64,000 nt of DNA from Actinopolyspora biskrensis (lineage in GTDB: Bacteria; Actinomycetota; Actinomycetes; Mycobacteriales; Pseudonocardiaceae): NCBI RefSeq assembly GCF_013408175.1, contig NZ_JACBYW010000012.1:1-64000 (forward strand). Reading direction: 5' to 3'. Below, in pieces: positions 18,986 through 28,572 of the stretch. Position numbers and translations under genes: made by a program. Each line of letters begins with the position of its first letter. Position 1 is the first letter of the stretch. The notes beneath the pieces are model-generated. The model did no database searches, was not told the origin of the DNA, and was given only the letters and a program-made list of their open reading frames with translations.

Positions 18986-19951
18986 TCACTGTCTCCAGTG
19001 CTGCCAGCCGGACTGCTGTTCGTACTCGGCTCCGTCCACGGTCACTCCCGTTCCCTCGCCTGTCCGGCCCACAGCACGCCACCCCGCGGGGACGGCCCCC
19101 TCGGGGAAGGTCGCCACCAGGGCCTGGTCCTCCCCTCCGGTCAGCACCCACTGCCACGGGTTCGCCCCGAGTGCGGAGGCGACCTCCGAGAGCCGCTGGG
19201 GCACCTCCAACCAGTCGGTGCGCACGTCGACGGAGACCCCGGAGGACTCGGCGATGTGGCCGAGATCGGCCAGCAGCCCGTCCGACACGTCGATCATCGA
19301 GGTGGCCCCTGCCTCCGCCGCCTCCGGCCCAGCCGAGTAGGGCGGTTCGGGCACCCGGTGCGCCCCGACCACGGCCAGGGGGGAGCGGAAACCGCGGGCG
19401 AGCACTGCCAGCCCCGCCGCCGACCACCCCAACCTGCCCGCACAGGCCACGACGTCCCCCGGGGCGGCCCCGCTCCTCGTGACGGGGGGACGCCCCTGGA
19501 GATCGCCCAGCGCGGTCACGGAGATCGTCAGGGTCGGCGAGGTCGCCATGTCGCCACCGGCCAGGTCGATCCCGACCGTTTCGGCCTCCTCCCACATGCC
19601 CGCCGCCAGACCGTCGACCAGCTCGGCGGAGGCATCGGGCGCGCACCCCAGCCCGACGAGCAGACCGGTGGGCACCGCGCCCATGGCCGCTATGTCGGAG
19701 AGGTTCACCGCCACCGCCTTGCGTCCCACCTGATGTGGGCTGGACCAGTCCAGCCGGAAGTGCACGTCCTGAACGAGGACGTCGGTGGTGGCCACCACCC
19801 GGTTGTCCGGCGCCGAGAGAACGGCCGCATCGTCCCCCGGCCCGAGCAGTGTGTTCCTCGCCCGAGAACCGCCTTCGGTGACCCGCCGAATGAGGCCGAA
19901 CTCACCGAGCTCGGAGACGGTCCGCCCGTCCTGTCTCTGCTCGGGATCCAA
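18986..19951 (-). CDS. thiL: Thiamine-monophosphate kinase
   Basis: Last step of thiamine diphosphate synthesis: phosphorylates thiamine monophosphate with ATP. 321 aa. Seen: GPGDDAAVL near residue 37, VATTDVLVQDVHF, AVAVNLSDIAAMGA, DLAGGDMATSP, MIDVSDGLLADLGHIA, and TGGEDQALVATFP, in the order expected for the PurM-like fold. ThDP made here is the cofactor of the IlvB enzyme encoded further right. Followed by ung. Confidence 0.95.
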   Translation of the reverse strand: MDPEQRQDGRTVSELGEFGLIRRVTEGGSRARNTLLGPGDDAAVLSAPDNRVVATTDVLVQDVHFRLDWSSPHQVGRKAVAVNLSDIAAMGAVPTGLLVGLGCAPDASAELVDGLAAGMWEEAETVGIDLAGGDMATSPTLTISVTALGDLQGRPPVTRSGAAPGDVVACAGRLGWSAAGLAVLARGFRSPLAVVGAHRVPEPPYSAGPEAAEAGATSMIDVSDGLLADLGHIAESSGVSVDVRTDWLEVPQRLSEVASALGANPWQWVLTGGEDQALVATFPEGAVPAGWRAVGRTGEGTGVTVDGAEYEQQSGWQHWRQ

Positions 19952-20051
19952 TGGACCTTCCTTTCCTGAGCGTCAGCTCGGGACAATGCGGTAACTTGCC
20001 CGTTTAGTTTCCTATGCCGGGCGCACTCGACCAGACGAAGGGGCGATCCTC

Positions 20052-20285
20052 GTGGTTCAGGCTTACATCCTCATCCAGACCGAAGTCGGCAAAGCCGCCG
20101 CCGTCGCCGGTGAGATCTCCGGCGGCACCGGCATCATCAGCGCCGAGGACGTTACGGGGCCGTACGACGTCATCGTGCGTGCCGAGGCCGAGAACGTGGA
20201 CCAGCTGGGAAAGATGGTGGTGGCCAACATCCAGAACGTCGAGGGGATCACCCGCACACTCACCTGTCCCGTCGTGCACCTCTGA
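20052..20285 (+). CDS. Stand-alone Lrp/AsnC ligand-binding (RAM) domain protein
   Basis: 77-residue protein equal to the C-terminal alpha-beta ligand-binding domain of Lrp/AsnC regulators, with no DNA-binding domain. It reads MVQAYILIQTEVGKAA, then VTGPYDVIVRAEAENVDQL and IQNVEGITRTLTCPVV. Such proteins usually form dimers or octamers that bind amino acids and may modulate full-length Lrp proteins. GTG start, with AAGGGG upstream. Divergent from thiL. A short 6-bp hairpin (20284-20301) overlaps its stop codon. Confidence 0.88.
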   Translation: MVQAYILIQTEVGKAAAVAGEISGGTGIISAEDVTGPYDVIVRAEAENVDQLGKMVVANIQNVEGITRTLTCPVVHL

Positions 20286-20376
20286 GCGGTGCTTTCCGCT
20301 CTCCCCCTCCGTGGGGACCGCCTGGCGGGCCGGACCCGTTGCGGCGGCGGAACCAGTCCGTGCTGTAGTTGGTGAC

Positions 20377-20967
20377 GTGCAGAAACAATCCGGTTCAGGA
20401 GGCCTGCCCAAGGGTGTGCTGATCGTGGCCGTCTCACTGGGTGTCCTGTTGGCGCTCGGGGTCGCCACCCTCGGCGTGCTCCGCGGAGGGACCACGTCCG
20501 AAACGGGACGGGCAGGCGCGGACACCTCGGCGAACAGCGCACGGGCCGGGAACGGACCGGTCGCCCTGCCCCCGGTCAAGGCGCCGGACGCCGAGTCCTC
20601 CGCGTGCCGGAAGGTCCTCGACGCCCTTCCCGACGAGCTGAGCGTCGACGACACTCCCGTACCGCGTCGCGAACTGGCCCGGCCCGCGCCTCCCGGAACC
20701 GTCGCGTGGGGGGATGCCGAGCACAACCCGATCACCGTGCGCTGCGGGATCACGGCTCCGGCCGAGTTGACGAAGACGTCCGAGCTGATGAACGTCTCCG
20801 GGGTCGACTGGTTGCCGATCAACAGCGGTGACGACACGAGCTGGATAGCGGTCGATCGCCCCGTGTACGTGGCGCTCTCCGCTTCGGAGACGATCGGTCT
20901 CGGGCCCGTGCAGAGGCTGTCCGAGACACTGCGCGGCACCCTTCCCAAGCAGGAGGTCTCCCCCTGA
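20377..20967 (+). CDS. DUF3515 membrane-anchored protein
   Basis: 196-residue protein of actinobacterial family DUF3515. A short basic N-terminus is followed by one hydrophobic helix (about 15-35, GVLIVAVSLGVLLALGVATL), a disordered linker rich in Gly/Ala/Thr, and an extracytoplasmic domain with two cysteines (SACRKVL and VRCGITAP) that may form a disulphide. Function unknown. GTG start at 20377. It is convergent with ddl, the same neighbourhood as M. tuberculosis Rv2980 next to ddlA, so a link to cell-wall synthesis is conceivable but not shown. Confidence 0.85.
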   Translation: MQKQSGSGGLPKGVLIVAVSLGVLLALGVATLGVLRGGTTSETGRAGADTSANSARAGNGPVALPPVKAPDAESSACRKVLDALPDELSVDDTPVPRRELARPAPPGTVAWGDAEHNPITVRCGITAPAELTKTSELMNVSGVDWLPINSGDDTSWIAVDRPVYVALSASETIGLGPVQRLSETLRGTLPKQEVSP

Positions 20968-21137
20968 CCGGTGTCTCTCGCCCTCTCCCGGCTCGGGTGG
21001 TCGCTGAGCGGAACCTCCGCGACCTCGCGAGCGGGCACCCCGGCATCGGGCAGGCACCTGCCGGTACGCCCCGCTCGGCTGCGCACTCCAGCCGCGGCGG
21101 GCGTTCCGGAAGCCCCTGCTCGGAGCGGTTCGCTCGC

Positions 21138-22229
21138 TCAGCGCAGACCGGTACCGCGCGCCAGCGCCGTGTCGATCAACGTGCTCAGCAGTTCGGAGTA
21201 CTCGATCCCCGAATGGGCCCACATCCTCGGGTACAGCGAGATCGGGGTGAATCCCGGCATGGTGTTCACCTCGTTGACGATCACCCGGCCCTGCTCCGTG
21301 AGGAAGACGTCGACCCTGGCCAGGCCCTGGCAGTCCAACGCGCGGAAGGCCGTTACCGCTGCCTCGCGCAGTCGTTCCGTCTCCTCGTCGGAAGCCTTGG
21401 CGGGGATGTCGAACTCCGTGACGTCGTCGAGGTACTTCGACTCGAAGTCGTACCACCCGGTTCCACCGTCGACACGGAGTTCCGCGGGTTCGGAAGCGGC
21501 TACACGGCCGTCGGGGAACTCCAGCACGCCGCACTCGATCTCGCGGCCGGAAACGGCCGACTCGACTATCACCTTGGGATCGATCTTCCGTGCCTCGGCG
21601 ACGGCCTCGTCGAGGTCGGCGAAGTCGGTCACCTTCGTGATCCCGAGCGAGGAACCGGCGCGGGCCGGTTTGACGAACACGGGCAGACCGAGCCGCTGCC
21701 TGCGTGACTCGTCCAGGGTCTCCTCGTCGCGCCGGAGCACCTCGTAGTCGCCCACGGCAAGCCCCTCGGCGGTGAGGAGTTTCTTCGCGAACTCCTTGTC
21801 CATGGCCACGGAACTCGCCAGCACCCCGGGACCCGCGTAGGGCAGCCCGGCCATCTCCAGCAGCCCCTGGATGGTGCCGTCCTCGCCGTAGGCACCGTGC
21901 AACATCGGCAGCACGACGTCGACCGCGGACAGCCCCTCCCCCACGCTGCCTGCCTGCAGGGAGATCAGTTCGTTGCGTACCGGGTCGGCGGGCAGCGTCA
22001 GGGCCGCACCGTCCGTGATCTCGGGCTCCTGCCTGTCCCGGATCCGCAGCTGCTCGGAGTCCTCCGGGCCCAGCACCCAGCTGCCTTCGCGGGTGATCCC
22101 CACCGGGACCACCTCGAAACGCTCCCGATCCAGATGGGCCAGCGCACTCCCCCCTGACACGCAGGAGATGCCGTGCTCGTTGTTCCGCCCGCCGAAAACG
22201 ACGGCCACCCGGATCTTGCGTTCTGCCAT
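21138..22229 (-). CDS. ddl: D-alanine--D-alanine ligase
   Basis: ATP-grasp enzyme that makes the D-Ala-D-Ala dipeptide of peptidoglycan. 363 aa. Seen: [20 protein letters not shown] at the N-terminus, the substrate loop [20 protein letters not shown] near 110-130, [17 protein letters not shown], and the metal-binding [16 protein letters not shown] near the C-terminus. Nothing suggests a vancomycin-resistance type ligase and no vanH/vanX neighbours are present. Follows the MocR regulator gene's coding strand but is separated from it by 46 nt. Confidence 0.95.
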   Translation of the reverse strand: MAERKIRVAVVFGGRNNEHGISCVSGGSALAHLDRERFEVVPVGITREGSWVLGPEDSEQLRIRDRQEPEITDGAALTLPADPVRNELISLQAGSVGEGLSAVDVVLPMLHGAYGEDGTIQGLLEMAGLPYAGPGVLASSVAMDKEFAKKLLTAEGLAVGDYEVLRRDEETLDESRRQRLGLPVFVKPARAGSSLGITKVTDFADLDEAVAEARKIDPKVIVESAVSGREIECGVLEFPDGRVAASEPAELRVDGGTGWYDFESKYLDDVTEFDIPAKASDEETERLREAAVTAFRALDCQGLARVDVFLTEQGRVIVNEVNTMPGFTPISLYPRMWAHSGIEYSELLSTLIDTALARGTGLR

Positions 22230-22275
22230 ACGCAGACGATACCTCTTCGGAACCGCTCACGCGGCGGGCGGCCGA

Positions 22276-23688
22276 TCACTCCCCGCCCAGTTCCCGCACC
22301 AGCGTCGGAAGCGTCGCGCGCAGTTCCTCCCGGGAACACGCCGCGTAACCGAGCGCCACCCCGTACCACTGCTGCTCGAACCGATGGTGCCTGCTCAGGC
22401 CGTCGACCAGCACCCCACGGGCACGCAGTCTCGCCAGCACCTCGCGTTCGGAGTCGGCACCGCCCAGCGGGACCAGGATGTGCGCACCGGCCCGGTCGCC
22501 GGCCGATTCGATCCCCGCCCCGGCCAGGGTCGCCACGAGCAGTTCCCTGCGTCCGGAAAGCTCACGGCGCAGCCTGCGCAGATGCCGTCCCAGGTCCCCG
22601 TTCCTGGCGAGTTCGGTGAGCAACCACTGCCCCGCTGGCGCAGGCCGGGTCCCGGTCAGCTCGCGGTACTCCAGGATCGCCTGGCTCACCCACTCGGGGG
22701 CCAGCAGCCACCCCACTCCGAGGGTGGGGGTGAGGATCTTGCTGGTGGTCCCGAGGTGGACCACCACATCCGGTGCCATCGAGGCCAGCACCGGCAACGG
22801 GGACACGTCGTAGCGCAGTTCGCCGTCGTAGTCGTCCTCCACGATCAGCCAGCCCGCCGCACGGGCGCGTTCGATCAACGCGATCCGGCGTTGAGCGGGC
22901 AGCCTGCCACCGATCGGGTACTGGTGGGCCGGTGAGCAGTAGAGGGCGCTGACGTGCTCGGGAATGCTGTCCACCACGACTCCGGAGTAGTCCACCGGCG
23001 CGGGGACGACCTCGAGTCCGGAGGCGTGCAACGCTTCCACGGCACGCTGGTACCCCGGTTCCTCCACCGCCACCGCGGCTCCCCTCGGCAGCACGGAAGC
23101 GGCGAGCTCGGCCAGAGCGCTCGTGGTTCCCCCCGTGGCCAGCACCGAGTTCTCCGCGGGCCCCTCGACGACCAGTCCGCGGTGCCGAAGCAGGTGCTCC
23201 ACCACGGCGGCACGGTACTCGGGGACGCCGGCGCGGTGGGGCAGGGTCGCCGGAGCGTTGTCCCCAGCGGCTCGCCAGGCACGCCGCCACGCGGCGCGGT
23301 CGATGCCTTCGGCCCAGGGCGCCCCCGGAGTCAACAACGTCCCCCGGAAGGAGGCCGACTCGTCCTCGTGCACCTCTCCGCCCCTGGAGACACCTTCGGC
23401 ACCCGGCGGGGCCGCCGTCACATAGGTTCCGGAACCGTGACGGCCCGCTATCCATCCCTCGGCGTGCAGTTGCTCGTAGGCGGCCGCGGTGACCGTACGA
23501 CTGACGGCCAGGTGCCGCGCCAGGGCACGCGTGGAAGGCAGTCGGTCACCACGGCGCAACTGCCCGCGCGTGGCCGCGAGCCGCAACGCGTCCGCGAGCT
23601 GCACGGCCAGGGGCCTGGGGCCCGTTCGATCGAGTTCGATCGCCAGCTCCAGCAGTGGGGAGGCCGGGCCGGGAATACTGGGTGGCAT
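22276..23688 (-). CDS. MocR-type GntR regulator with aminotransferase domain
   Basis: 470-residue PLP-dependent transcription regulator. The N-terminal winged helix-turn-helix (about 15-85) contains RGDRLPSTRALARHLAVSR and a typical GntR wing YEQLHAEGWIAGRHGSGTYV. The rest is a fold-type I aminotransferase-like domain, with the PLP-binding lysine in GTTSKILTPTLGVGW and a VEDDYDGELRYD segment. The family senses PLP or amino acids. With no pdxS/pdxT next to it I do not call it PdxR. ATG at 23688 chosen because upstream sequence is non-protein-like. Divergent from an acetyltransferase gene, its most likely target. Confidence 0.9.
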   Translation of the reverse strand: MPPSIPGPASPLLELAIELDRTGPRPLAVQLADALRLAATRGQLRRGDRLPSTRALARHLAVSRTVTAAAYEQLHAEGWIAGRHGSGTYVTAAPPGAEGVSRGGEVHEDESASFRGTLLTPGAPWAEGIDRAAWRRAWRAAGDNAPATLPHRAGVPEYRAAVVEHLLRHRGLVVEGPAENSVLATGGTTSALAELAASVLPRGAAVAVEEPGYQRAVEALHASGLEVVPAPVDYSGVVVDSIPEHVSALYCSPAHQYPIGGRLPAQRRIALIERARAAGWLIVEDDYDGELRYDVSPLPVLASMAPDVVVHLGTTSKILTPTLGVGWLLAPEWVSQAILEYRELTGTRPAPAGQWLLTELARNGDLGRHLRRLRRELSGRRELLVATLAGAGIESAGDRAGAHILVPLGGADSEREVLARLRARGVLVDGLSRHHRFEQQWYGVALGYAACSREELRATLPTLVRELGGE

Positions 23689-23854
23689 CTCGAAACACTC
23701 CCTGATTGGACCTTCAATACTGCCAGTTCGGGAGCGATCTTGAACGTGTGACCCACGGACACCCTGGCCGGGCCGAGCGCGGCACGGTGCCGCGCGGAGC
23801 CGGACGTCCCACCGGGTGTCCCCGTCCCGAACACGTCGGCGCACGGAGACCACT

Positions 23855-24277
23855 TTGAACGTACGGGAACTCGGGCGGGAGGAGCTCCGGAGAGCCTATC
23901 CGGTGCTGCGCGAGCTGCGCCCGCACCTGACCTCGGTAACGGCTTTCCTCGAGGCGTTGGAACCCCAGCTCGACCAGGGATACCGGCTGATCGGCGCACT
24001 CGCTGCCGACGACGAGGCCCGCGCGGTCCTCGGTTTCCGCGTGGCCGACTGCCTGGCCTGGGGACGGCATCTGTACATCGACGACCTGTGCACCCTTCCG
24101 AGCGCTCGCGGGAACGGCTACGCCACCCTCCTGCTGGAGTGGGTCGAGCACGAGGCCCTCCGGCTCGGAGCACGGCAGATCCACCTCGACTCGGGGCTGG
24201 GACGCCGTTCCGCGCACCGGCTCTACGCGAGTGCCGGGTTCACCACGCCCTCGCTGCACTTCGCCAAGAAGCTCTGA
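23855..24277 (+). CDS. GNAT-family N-acetyltransferase
   Basis: 140-residue acetyltransferase of unknown substrate. The acetyl-CoA pyrophosphate-binding signature is in LPSARGNGYATLLLEWVE (about 86-103), preceded by the strand LYIDDLCTL and followed by RRSAHRLYASAGF, the common GNAT C-terminal helix-strand. TTG start at 23855 with GGAG 7 nt upstream; an ATG 39 nt earlier is also in frame. Divergent from the MocR regulator, suggesting that the pair is co-regulated. A small membrane ORF may follow it. Confidence 0.85.
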   Translation: MNVRELGREELRRAYPVLRELRPHLTSVTAFLEALEPQLDQGYRLIGALAADDEARAVLGFRVADCLAWGRHLYIDDLCTLPSARGNGYATLLLEWVEHEALRLGARQIHLDSGLGRRSAHRLYASAGFTTPSLHFAKKL

Positions 24278-24345
24278 GCGGATTCCCTACTCCCGGAAGC
24301 GAGGAACGGCCGGGACCGGACGCGGCGCACCGAGCGAACGAGGAG

Positions 24346-24546
24346 GTGTTGCCGCCGCGCTGGCGCTCGACCGGTATCGGCGCGGCGTCCACGGCGTTCG
24401 TGGCACTGCACTCCACGCTGGGCCCCTGCTGCAAGCACGTTCCGGTCTTGGCCACCGACGCCATCCTGCTGGTGCGGCTGGCCGGACTGCTGGTGATCTC
24501 GGCGGTCCTGGTCGCCGCCAGCTCTTCCCACCCAGCACGCGACTGA
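24346..24546 (+). CDS. Possible small membrane protein
   Basis: Open frame of 66 residues with one predicted membrane helix near the C-terminus (AILLVRLAGLLVISAVLVAA) and a Cys-Cys pair in GPCCKHVP. The sequence AGGAGG overlaps the proposed GTG, so the initiation site is unclear and a TTG one codon later is possible. No family recognised. It follows the acetyltransferase by 68 nt and ends 31 nt before a hairpin. It could be a chance frame. Confidence 0.3.
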   Translation: MLPPRWRSTGIGAASTAFVALHSTLGPCCKHVPVLATDAILLVRLAGLLVISAVLVAASSSHPARD

Positions 24547-24577
24547 GCACTCCGTCGGGAACAGGAGAGCCGGGAGA

Positions 24578-24595
24578 GGACTCCGACAGGAGTCC
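24578..24595. terminator. Putative terminator between acetyltransferase side and cysteine dioxygenase
   Basis: Hairpin GGACTCC/GGAGTCC with loop GACA in the gap between convergent transcription units. Confidence 0.5.
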
Positions 24596-24633
24596 CCTGT
24601 CCCCTCGCGGGCTTCTCAGCGTCGGCCGGCCGT

Positions 24634-25080
24634 TCAGGAGGACGGGTTGACCGCGCGCCACGGCCGGTACACGTGGATGCTTATCGCCGGATCGGGGCCC
24701 TCGTTGTGCACCTGGTGGGCGTAGTTCGGACCGAAAACCCTGGACTGCCCCGCGACGAGGGTGTGCAGCGCCTCGGCCGGGTGGTGCCCCGAATCGGAGC
24801 GCACGGCTCGTTCGTTCAGCACACCGGAGACCACGGTGAAGGCCCCGTCGGCTCCGCCGTGGTCGTGCAGCTCGGTGTGCTGGCCCGGCAACCAGCTCAG
24901 TATCCAGACCTCGTAATCGGCGGTGCGGCGCAACAGCACGGCCCAGCGCCGCTCCCTGTCGTAGCGCACCAGATGTGCCCAGGAACGGCGGGTGTACGCC
25001 GTCTCGCGGGCGATTCGTACGGGATGCGCCCGAGCGAGGTCGGACGCGTTCGCGACAGTATTGGGTGGCACGGCGAACAA
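24634..25080 (-). CDS. Cysteine dioxygenase type I
   Basis: Cupin-fold iron enzyme that oxidises L-cysteine to cysteine sulphinate. Seen: SWLPGQHTELHDHGG with the HxH iron ligands, followed by DGAFTVVSGVLNERAV, and the third histidine in NYAHQVHNEG. About 148 aa from a TTG at 25080, which follows AAGGA by 11 nt; this start is uncertain and an in-frame GTG at 25071 is an alternative. As in other bacterial members there is Gly near the position of the cross-link cysteine of the mammalian enzyme. Next to a Cys/Met-metabolism PLP lyase, consistent with sulphur amino acid breakdown. Confidence 0.88.
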   Translation of the reverse strand: MFAVPPNTVANASDLARAHPVRIARETAYTRRSWAHLVRYDRERRWAVLLRRTADYEVWILSWLPGQHTELHDHGGADGAFTVVSGVLNERAVRSDSGHHPAEALHTLVAGQSRVFGPNYAHQVHNEGPDPAISIHVYRPWRAVNPSS

Positions 25081-25418
25081 CGGTTGAACAGTCCTTCGTG
25101 ATCGAACGAGCGGAAAACGACACGCGACGGAAGCGATCAACGACCTTTTCGATCGCCGACCGGGAGAGCCTTCAGCACGACGGACACAACGCGCTGGCCA
25201 CCAGGCGCAGTTCGACGTGGCGACGCGGGCCACGAGATGCCCGGACCGTCGCCGACAAAGTCTTCACAGCGCGCAACAACACGATTCCGAGTCAAGCAAC
25301 GCTGCTCAGCACCGTCAAGCCCCGTACCAGTGGGAAGGCAAGATCTCACACGGTCGTGGTCACCGCCGCGGGTCACGCCTCGTGCGCGCTCTCCGCACCA
25401 CCCGGGCCGGACACGCGC
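25081..25418. other. Intergenic region between cysteine dioxygenase and gamma-lyase genes
   Basis: 338 bp with no supported gene on either strand. Frames present here lack protein-like composition. It presumably carries the promoter of the dioxygenase gene; I see no clear hairpin or repeat. Confidence 0.5.
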
Positions 25419-26519
25419 TCAGTCCAGGGCACCGAGAACGTCCGCCACCAGATCGGCGGTGTCCTCGCAGCCCGCGGAGAACCGTACGAACCCCTCGGGA
25501 ACCGGGTCCCCCCACTGCGCCCGTCGATCGGCCGTGCTGTGCACCCCTCCGAAACTGGTGGTTCCCGAAACCAACCGGCTGCGTTCCAGCAGCCGCCGCA
25601 CGGCTTCCGCGTCCCGCAGCTCGAACCGCAGCACTCCACCCCAGCGCCGCATCTGCCGACTCGCCGGCCCATGGGCGGGGTCGGAGGACGCCCCCGGCCA
25701 ACGCAGCCCCGAAACGGCGGTGTGCTCAGCCAGCGCCTCGGCCAGCGCGGCCGCGTTGGCGGCCTGCCTCTCCAACCGGAGATCCAGGGTGGCCAGACTC
25801 CGATGCGCCAACCAGGTTTCGAACGGCGCGGGTATGGCGCCCGAGAGAGTGCGGGTCCCGGTCAGTCGTCGTGCCAGTTCCTCGTCGGCGGTACTGACGT
25901 GCCCGAGCAGCAGATCGCTGTGTCCGCAAACCGCCTTGGTGTCACTGGCGACCACCGCGTCGGCGCCCAGCTCCAGCGGACGCTGCCCGAGCGGTGTGGC
26001 GGTCGTGTTGTCGACGGCGACCAGCGCACCCGCGGCGTGGGCGCGCTCGGCCAGCTCCGCGATGTCGCAGACGTCCAACCCCGGATTGGACGGGGTCTCC
26101 AACAGCACCAGACGCGCGTCGTCGAACACCTCCGGCGGAAACGGCCCCGAAGTGGGCACCTCGCGAACGTCGAGGTTCAGCTCGGACAGCTCCGTGCGGA
26201 CGAGGTCCCGCGTGGCGTAGTAGCCGTCCGAGGGGAGCACGAGCGCGTCCCCCGCGTGCAACACCGTCCGCAGCAGCGTGCCGATGGCGGCCATTCCGGA
26301 CGGCAGCAGCACACAGTGGCCGCCGTCCAGTTCACCGAGAGCCCGTTCCAGAGCACGCCATCCCGGGTTCCCGGCCCGTCCGTAGAAGTCCGCGTCCCCC
26401 ACCCGGTCGGCACCGCCCAGGTGGTACGGCGCGGCGAACACCGGTCCCGGCATGAGCGGCTCGGCCACAGCCGGTTCCGACTCACCGCCGTGCACACAAC
26501 GCGTACCGTCACCGAGCAA
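25419..26519 (-). CDS. Cystathionine gamma-lyase-like PLP enzyme
   Basis: 366-residue fold-type I PLP enzyme of the Cys/Met metabolism family. Seen: VHGG near the N-terminus, PGPVFAAPYHLGG, YGRAGNPGWRALE, LPSGMAAI, VDNTTATPLGQRPLELGAD, the PLP lysine in SDTKAVCGHSD, and FGGVHSTADRRAQWGD. The actinobacterial members are annotated as cystathionine gamma-lyases that release cysteine from cystathionine; activity on homocysteine or methionine cannot be excluded from sequence. TTG start at 26519 chosen because AAGGAG stands 8 nt upstream and the preceding residues are unlike the family. Lies upstream of cysteine dioxygenase on the same strand. Confidence 0.85.
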   Translation of the reverse strand: MLGDGTRCVHGGESEPAVAEPLMPGPVFAAPYHLGGADRVGDADFYGRAGNPGWRALERALGELDGGHCVLLPSGMAAIGTLLRTVLHAGDALVLPSDGYYATRDLVRTELSELNLDVREVPTSGPFPPEVFDDARLVLLETPSNPGLDVCDIAELAERAHAAGALVAVDNTTATPLGQRPLELGADAVVASDTKAVCGHSDLLLGHVSTADEELARRLTGTRTLSGAIPAPFETWLAHRSLATLDLRLERQAANAAALAEALAEHTAVSGLRWPGASSDPAHGPASRQMRRWGGVLRFELRDAEAVRRLLERSRLVSGTTSFGGVHSTADRRAQWGDPVPEGFVRFSAGCEDTADLVADVLGALD

Positions 26520-26653
26520 GGAAGAGCTCCTTCTTCGCGATCCGTTCGTTCGTCCTCGTTCCGGGCCCCACCGGCCCTTTCGGAAGCCGCATCCGTGCAC
26601 CGCTGCGGGCCGGACTCACGAGGAGCAGGCACGAAAGCGGGCACCGAGGCGAC

Positions 26654-27691
26654 TCATTCGGGCTTGCGCTCCCGCCCCAGCAGCTCGACAGCGGCGGGAA
26701 CGGGTTCCAGGCCCTCGTGGCACACGCGGTGGACGATCTCCGCGATCGGCATCTCCACCCCGTGCCTCTTCGCGAGCTCGCGCAGCGCGGTACAGGACTT
26801 GACCCCCTCCGCGACCTGTCCGTGCGCGGCCCGCTGCGCCTCGGTGATCGATTCCCCCCGGCCCAGTCGTTCCCCGAAAGTGCGGTTGCGCGACAGCGGT
26901 GAGATGCAGGTGGCCGCCAGATCCCCCATGCCTGCCAGCCCCGCGAAGGTCATGGGCTCCGCGTCGAGAGCCGCTCCCAGCCTGGTCGTCTCGGCAAGAC
27001 CTCTGGTGATCAGGGTGGACATCGTGTTGGATCCGTATCCCAGACCGGACGCCACGCCGCAGGCGAGGGCGATCACGTTCTTGCAGGCACCGGCCACCTC
27101 CACCCCGACGAGATCGGTGTTGGTGTACGGCCGGAAGTACCCGGTGGAGCAGGCCCGCTGCAGCGCGACGGCCCTGTCGTGGTCGGAACACGCGACGACC
27201 GTGGCCGTCGGTTGCTCGACGGCTATCTCCTTGGCGAGATTGGGGCCGGAGACGACGGCCACCCGGTCGTCGGCCACATCGGCCACTTCAGCGACGACCT
27301 GGCTCATCCGCTTCAGCGTGCTCAGCTCCACCCCCTTGGCGAGGCTGACCAGGGTCGCCCCCTCGGGGAGCAGCGGTCGCCAGCCGGCGAGGTTCTCCCG
27401 CAGCGTCTGGCTGGGCACCGCGAGCACGACGGCATCGGCGCCGCTCAGGGCCTCGGCGGAGTCGTCCGTGGCCTTGAGGGGCCCGGGAAGGGTGATCCCC
27501 GGCAGGTACTCCTCGTTGACCCGTTTCCGCTCCACCGCCTCGGCCACGTGCGCCCGCCTGGCCCAGAGGCACACCTCGGTGCCCGCATCGGCCAGGACCT
27601 TCGCGAAGGTGGTTCCCCAGGAACCGGCCCCCAGCACGGCCACCCTTTCGATCCTCCGCCCCCCGGACGCCGTGACGAGCCGCTCAGACAT
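26654..27691 (-). CDS. gpsA: NAD(P)-dependent glycerol-3-phosphate dehydrogenase
   Basis: Makes sn-glycerol-3-phosphate from dihydroxyacetone phosphate for phospholipid synthesis. 345 aa. Rossmann motif [19 protein letters not shown] near 17-35. Conserved KGVE and SGPNLAKEI segments follow, then the catalytic lysine in [12 protein letters not shown], and [13 protein letters not shown] further on. Its ATG overlaps the end of plsC by 8 nt (ATGTCTGA), implying translational coupling. Together they supply and acylate glycerol-3-phosphate. Corresponds to M. tuberculosis gpdA2 (Rv2982c). Confidence 0.96.
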   Translation of the reverse strand: MSERLVTASGGRRIERVAVLGAGSWGTTFAKVLADAGTEVCLWARRAHVAEAVERKRVNEEYLPGITLPGPLKATDDSAEALSGADAVVLAVPSQTLRENLAGWRPLLPEGATLVSLAKGVELSTLKRMSQVVAEVADVADDRVAVVSGPNLAKEIAVEQPTATVVACSDHDRAVALQRACSTGYFRPYTNTDLVGVEVAGACKNVIALACGVASGLGYGSNTMSTLITRGLAETTRLGAALDAEPMTFAGLAGMGDLAATCISPLSRNRTFGERLGRGESITEAQRAAHGQVAEGVKSCTALRELAKRHGVEMPIAEIVHRVCHEGLEPVPAAVELLGRERKPE

Positions 27692-28463
27692 GGTCCTCTT
27701 TTCCGCTCGCGCGTTTCCGACCCGAGTAGAACGAAACCGGCGGTTGCTCGCCCCGCACCTCCCCGAGCAGATCGCGCACGCGCGACATGACCAGTTCGGT
27801 CACCTCCCGCAGTGTCCGGTTGTCCACCTCGCGGTCGCGGTACTCGGACAGGTCGACCGGCTCGCCGAAGCTCAGGGTGACCTGTTTGCGCGGCAGGGGG
27901 CGGAAGCGCTTGTTGTAACCGTCGTAGATCTCCCTGGTGCCCCAGCGAGCCACCGGGATCACCGGAACGTCGTGTTCCAGCGCCAACCGCGCCACCCCGA
28001 TCTTGGGGGTCATGGGCCAACCGTCGGGATCCCTGGTGATGGTCCCGTCCGGGTAGATCAGCACGATCTTGCCGTTCTCGAGGGCCTCGTGCGCCTCGCG
28101 CAGGCTCTTCCGCGCGTCCACCGTCCCCCGGTAGACCGGTATCTGCTCGACGCCGCGCAGGACACCGCGCAACACCGGAACGTTCCAGAGCGTGTTCTTG
28201 GCGAGGAAGCGCGGGAGCCTTCCCGCGCGGTGCACCGCCACGGCGTCGTAGACCGGGTCGAGATGCGACACGTGGTTCAACACCAACAGCGCGGAACCCT
28301 CGGCCGGGACGTTGCGCAGCCCGACCAGGCGAGTGCGGGCCAGCAGTGCCTTGATCGGGTAGAACACGGCCACGGCGGTCCCCAGCCAGATCCTGCCCAG
28401 TACACCACGTCCGCGTTCCCTCGTTCCGCTGCGAGAACGCCGCAGGCTCTTCGGATCGGACAC
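27684..28463 (-). CDS. plsC: 1-acyl-sn-glycerol-3-phosphate acyltransferase (PlsC family)
   Basis: Membrane-associated acyltransferase that converts lysophosphatidate to phosphatidate. The catalytic HX4D motif is NHVSHLDP with His64 and Asp69, and the substrate motif is [10 protein letters not shown] hydrophobic segment at about 21-42 ([20 protein letters not shown]) may attach it to the membrane. 259 aa from a GTG at 28463 with AAGGAG just upstream. Overlaps gpsA by 8 nt. Divergent from fbiD. Confidence 0.92.
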   Translation of the reverse strand: MSDPKSLRRSRSGTRERGRGVLGRIWLGTAVAVFYPIKALLARTRLVGLRNVPAEGSALLVLNHVSHLDPVYDAVAVHRAGRLPRFLAKNTLWNVPVLRGVLRGVEQIPVYRGTVDARKSLREAHEALENGKIVLIYPDGTITRDPDGWPMTPKIGVARLALEHDVPVIPVARWGTREIYDGYNKRFRPLPRKQVTLSFGEPVDLSEYRDREVDNRTLREVTELVMSRVRDLLGEVRGEQPPVSFYSGRKRASGKEDHV

Positions 28464-28572
28464 CCCAACTCCTTTTCGTTTCCGGCGACAGCCAACATAC
28501 CCCTTGCCGTGATTCGACCGGGAACGACCGGCAGCGTGGCAAAACATCGTTCCGGGGGCGCAACATGGTGGA

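Noticed and set aside
23740-23862. TTGAACGT occurring twice between the MocR and acetyltransferase genes as a direct-repeat operator
   Set aside because: The second copy includes the proposed TTG start codon, and two 8-mers are not convincing evidence.
22276-24277. MocR gene as PdxR controlling vitamin B6 synthesis
   Set aside because: No pdxS/pdxT adjacent; the divergent gene is an acetyltransferase.
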